This document shows positions 53,744-54,367 of a stretch of DNA of 54,367 nt, piece after piece (within the stretch, counting starts at the first letter, position 1; the number at the start of each line of letters is the position of its first letter). A model generated the notes under the pieces. It searched no databases. It was not told where the DNA came from and saw only the letters and a program-made list of their open reading frames with translations. The stretch is taken from assembly GCA_024709145.1 (NCBI GenBank), contig JANJXG010000090.1, forward strand, positions 1 to 54,367, in the 5' to 3' direction. The stretch comes from Bacteroidales bacterium (lineage in GTDB: Bacteria > Bacteroidota > Bacteroidia > Bacteroidales > F082). A program made the translations under genes and the position numbers.

Positions 53744-54367
53744 ATGCTAGTCAGATTCACTGTTAAAAATTATAAGATTTTTCGTGAACAAGCCGAGTTG
53801 AGCATGATCGCAAACAACTACGACAAATCGCGTATTCAGGAAAATGTGTACGAATGCGAGGACTTTAATCTCAAGCTCTTGCGTAGTGCTGTGGTTTATG
53901 GCGCAAATGCAAGTGGCAAAAGTAAACTGATGGAAGCATTGCAGTTTATGAGGTTATTGGTAGTTCAGTCTTCTAAAAGCACTCAAAAAGGCGATCCTAT
54001 TCAGGTAGAGCCATTTCTGTTTGATAATGAAGCCTCAAAACAACCTTCTGAATTCGAAGTTATTTTCGTTTATCAAAACCAAATGTTTCGCTATGGATTC
54101 GAAGTGAATAAACAACGGGTGTTATCCGAATGGCTTTTTCATCGTCCGAAAACGAAGGAGGTCGAAATTTTTTATCGCGAAAACCAACAATTTACAATTC
54201 ATAAAAGACTGTTTCCTGTTGGCGATACCTTGGCTCGCGATGAAATGGTACGCGAAAATGCACTCATGATTTCTGCTGCCGCTCAGTTCAATAGCAAAAT
54301 TGCTGGTCAGGTATTAGATTGGTTTAATGGTTTTCGTGTAATATCAGCCCTCGAAAATGTGGGCTAC
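53744..54367 (+). CDS. AAA ATPase of the RloA/AAA_15-like type (partial, 3' cut by window)
   Basis: The 208 visible residues open with MLVRFTVKNYKIFREQAEL, the usual start of SMC-like AAA ATPases of the OLD/RloA type, and carry Walker A GANASGKS at residues 53-60. The region after it (FEVIFVYQNQMFRYGFEV) matches the strands between Walker A and the coiled part in these proteins. The signature and Walker B lie beyond the edge. Relatives act with a partner gene in phage defence, such as RloB or AriB type effectors; any partner would be outside the window. Confidence 0.75.
   Translation, partial: MLVRFTVKNYKIFREQAELSMIANNYDKSRIQENVYECEDFNLKLLRSAVVYGANASGKSKLMEALQFMRLLVVQSSKSTQKGDPIQVEPFLFDNEASKQPSEFEVIFVYQNQMFRYGFEVNKQRVLSEWLFHRPKTKEVEIFYRENQQFTIHKRLFPVGDTLARDEMVRENALMISAAAQFNSKIAGQVLDWFNGFRVISALENVGY

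Noticed and set aside
1-54367. CRISPR array, rRNA genes or prophage
   Set aside because: No evenly spaced identical repeats, rRNA sequence or phage structural genes were seen on reading through the window.

Overview
The window reads as chromosomal DNA of a free-living or environmental member of the Bacteroidota; the order cannot be fixed from sequence alone. The reasons are: promoters with the phylum's -7 box TAnnTTTG ahead of many genes, near absence of Shine-Dalgarno sites, type IX secretion (a PorW/SprE lipoprotein and two secreted proteins with C-terminal sorting domains), a TonB receptor paired with a DUF4249 lipoprotein, a very large hybrid two-component sensor with a periplasmic beta-propeller, and a purF-type enzyme with a short propeptide.

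Layout. 1-8 kb is a cell-surface glycan locus: a truncated GT-C-like membrane protein at the left edge, a GT2 dolichol/polyprenol-phosphate-mannose-synthase-like enzyme, and a tight minus-strand operon of MBOAT acyltransferase, AlgX/DHHW-like protein and two polytopic GT-C-like proteins. 8-11.3 kb holds nucleoside phosphorylase, cinA and fabD. 11.5-16 kb is a compact minus-strand operon porW/sprE - bactofilin - atpZ - small membrane protein - folE; the ATP synthase subunit genes that often follow atpZ are absent. 16-20.3 kb carries an M23 peptidase, the site-2 protease rseP and a TPR protein ending in a membrane anchor. 20.4-23 kb is a two-gene unit joining an RsbW-like ATPase/GNAT fusion to an AcuC/HDAC-like deacetylase, which I regard as the most interesting functional pairing. 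23.5-29.5 kb carries housekeeping genes: purF, a GNAT enzyme, purB, an MsbA-like ABC exporter and tRNA-Arg(CCG). 29.6-37.3 kb has a TetR-like protein, a dicarboxylate symporter followed by a secreted BNR-repeat protein, phosphofructokinase, two small proteins and an M14 carboxypeptidase. 37.3-47 kb is mostly membrane sensing and transport (1504-residue hybrid kinase, YfcC transporter, DUF4249/TonB receptor pair). 47-52.7 kb has an MBL hydrolase, dnaK, a type IX cargo protein and a DUF1801 protein. The right end, 52.9-54.4 kb, looks accessory: a 368-bp element with perfect 12-bp terminal inverted repeats, a small orphan ORF, a palindrome, and the start of an AAA ATPase of the kind found in defence modules, cut by the window edge.

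Two non-coding signals stand out. A 117-bp sequence is shared between 1.5 kb and 53 kb, the second copy being part of the terminal-repeat element. A 122-bp imperfect palindrome lies between the M23 peptidase and rseP. All gene assignments are from motif reading without database searches.
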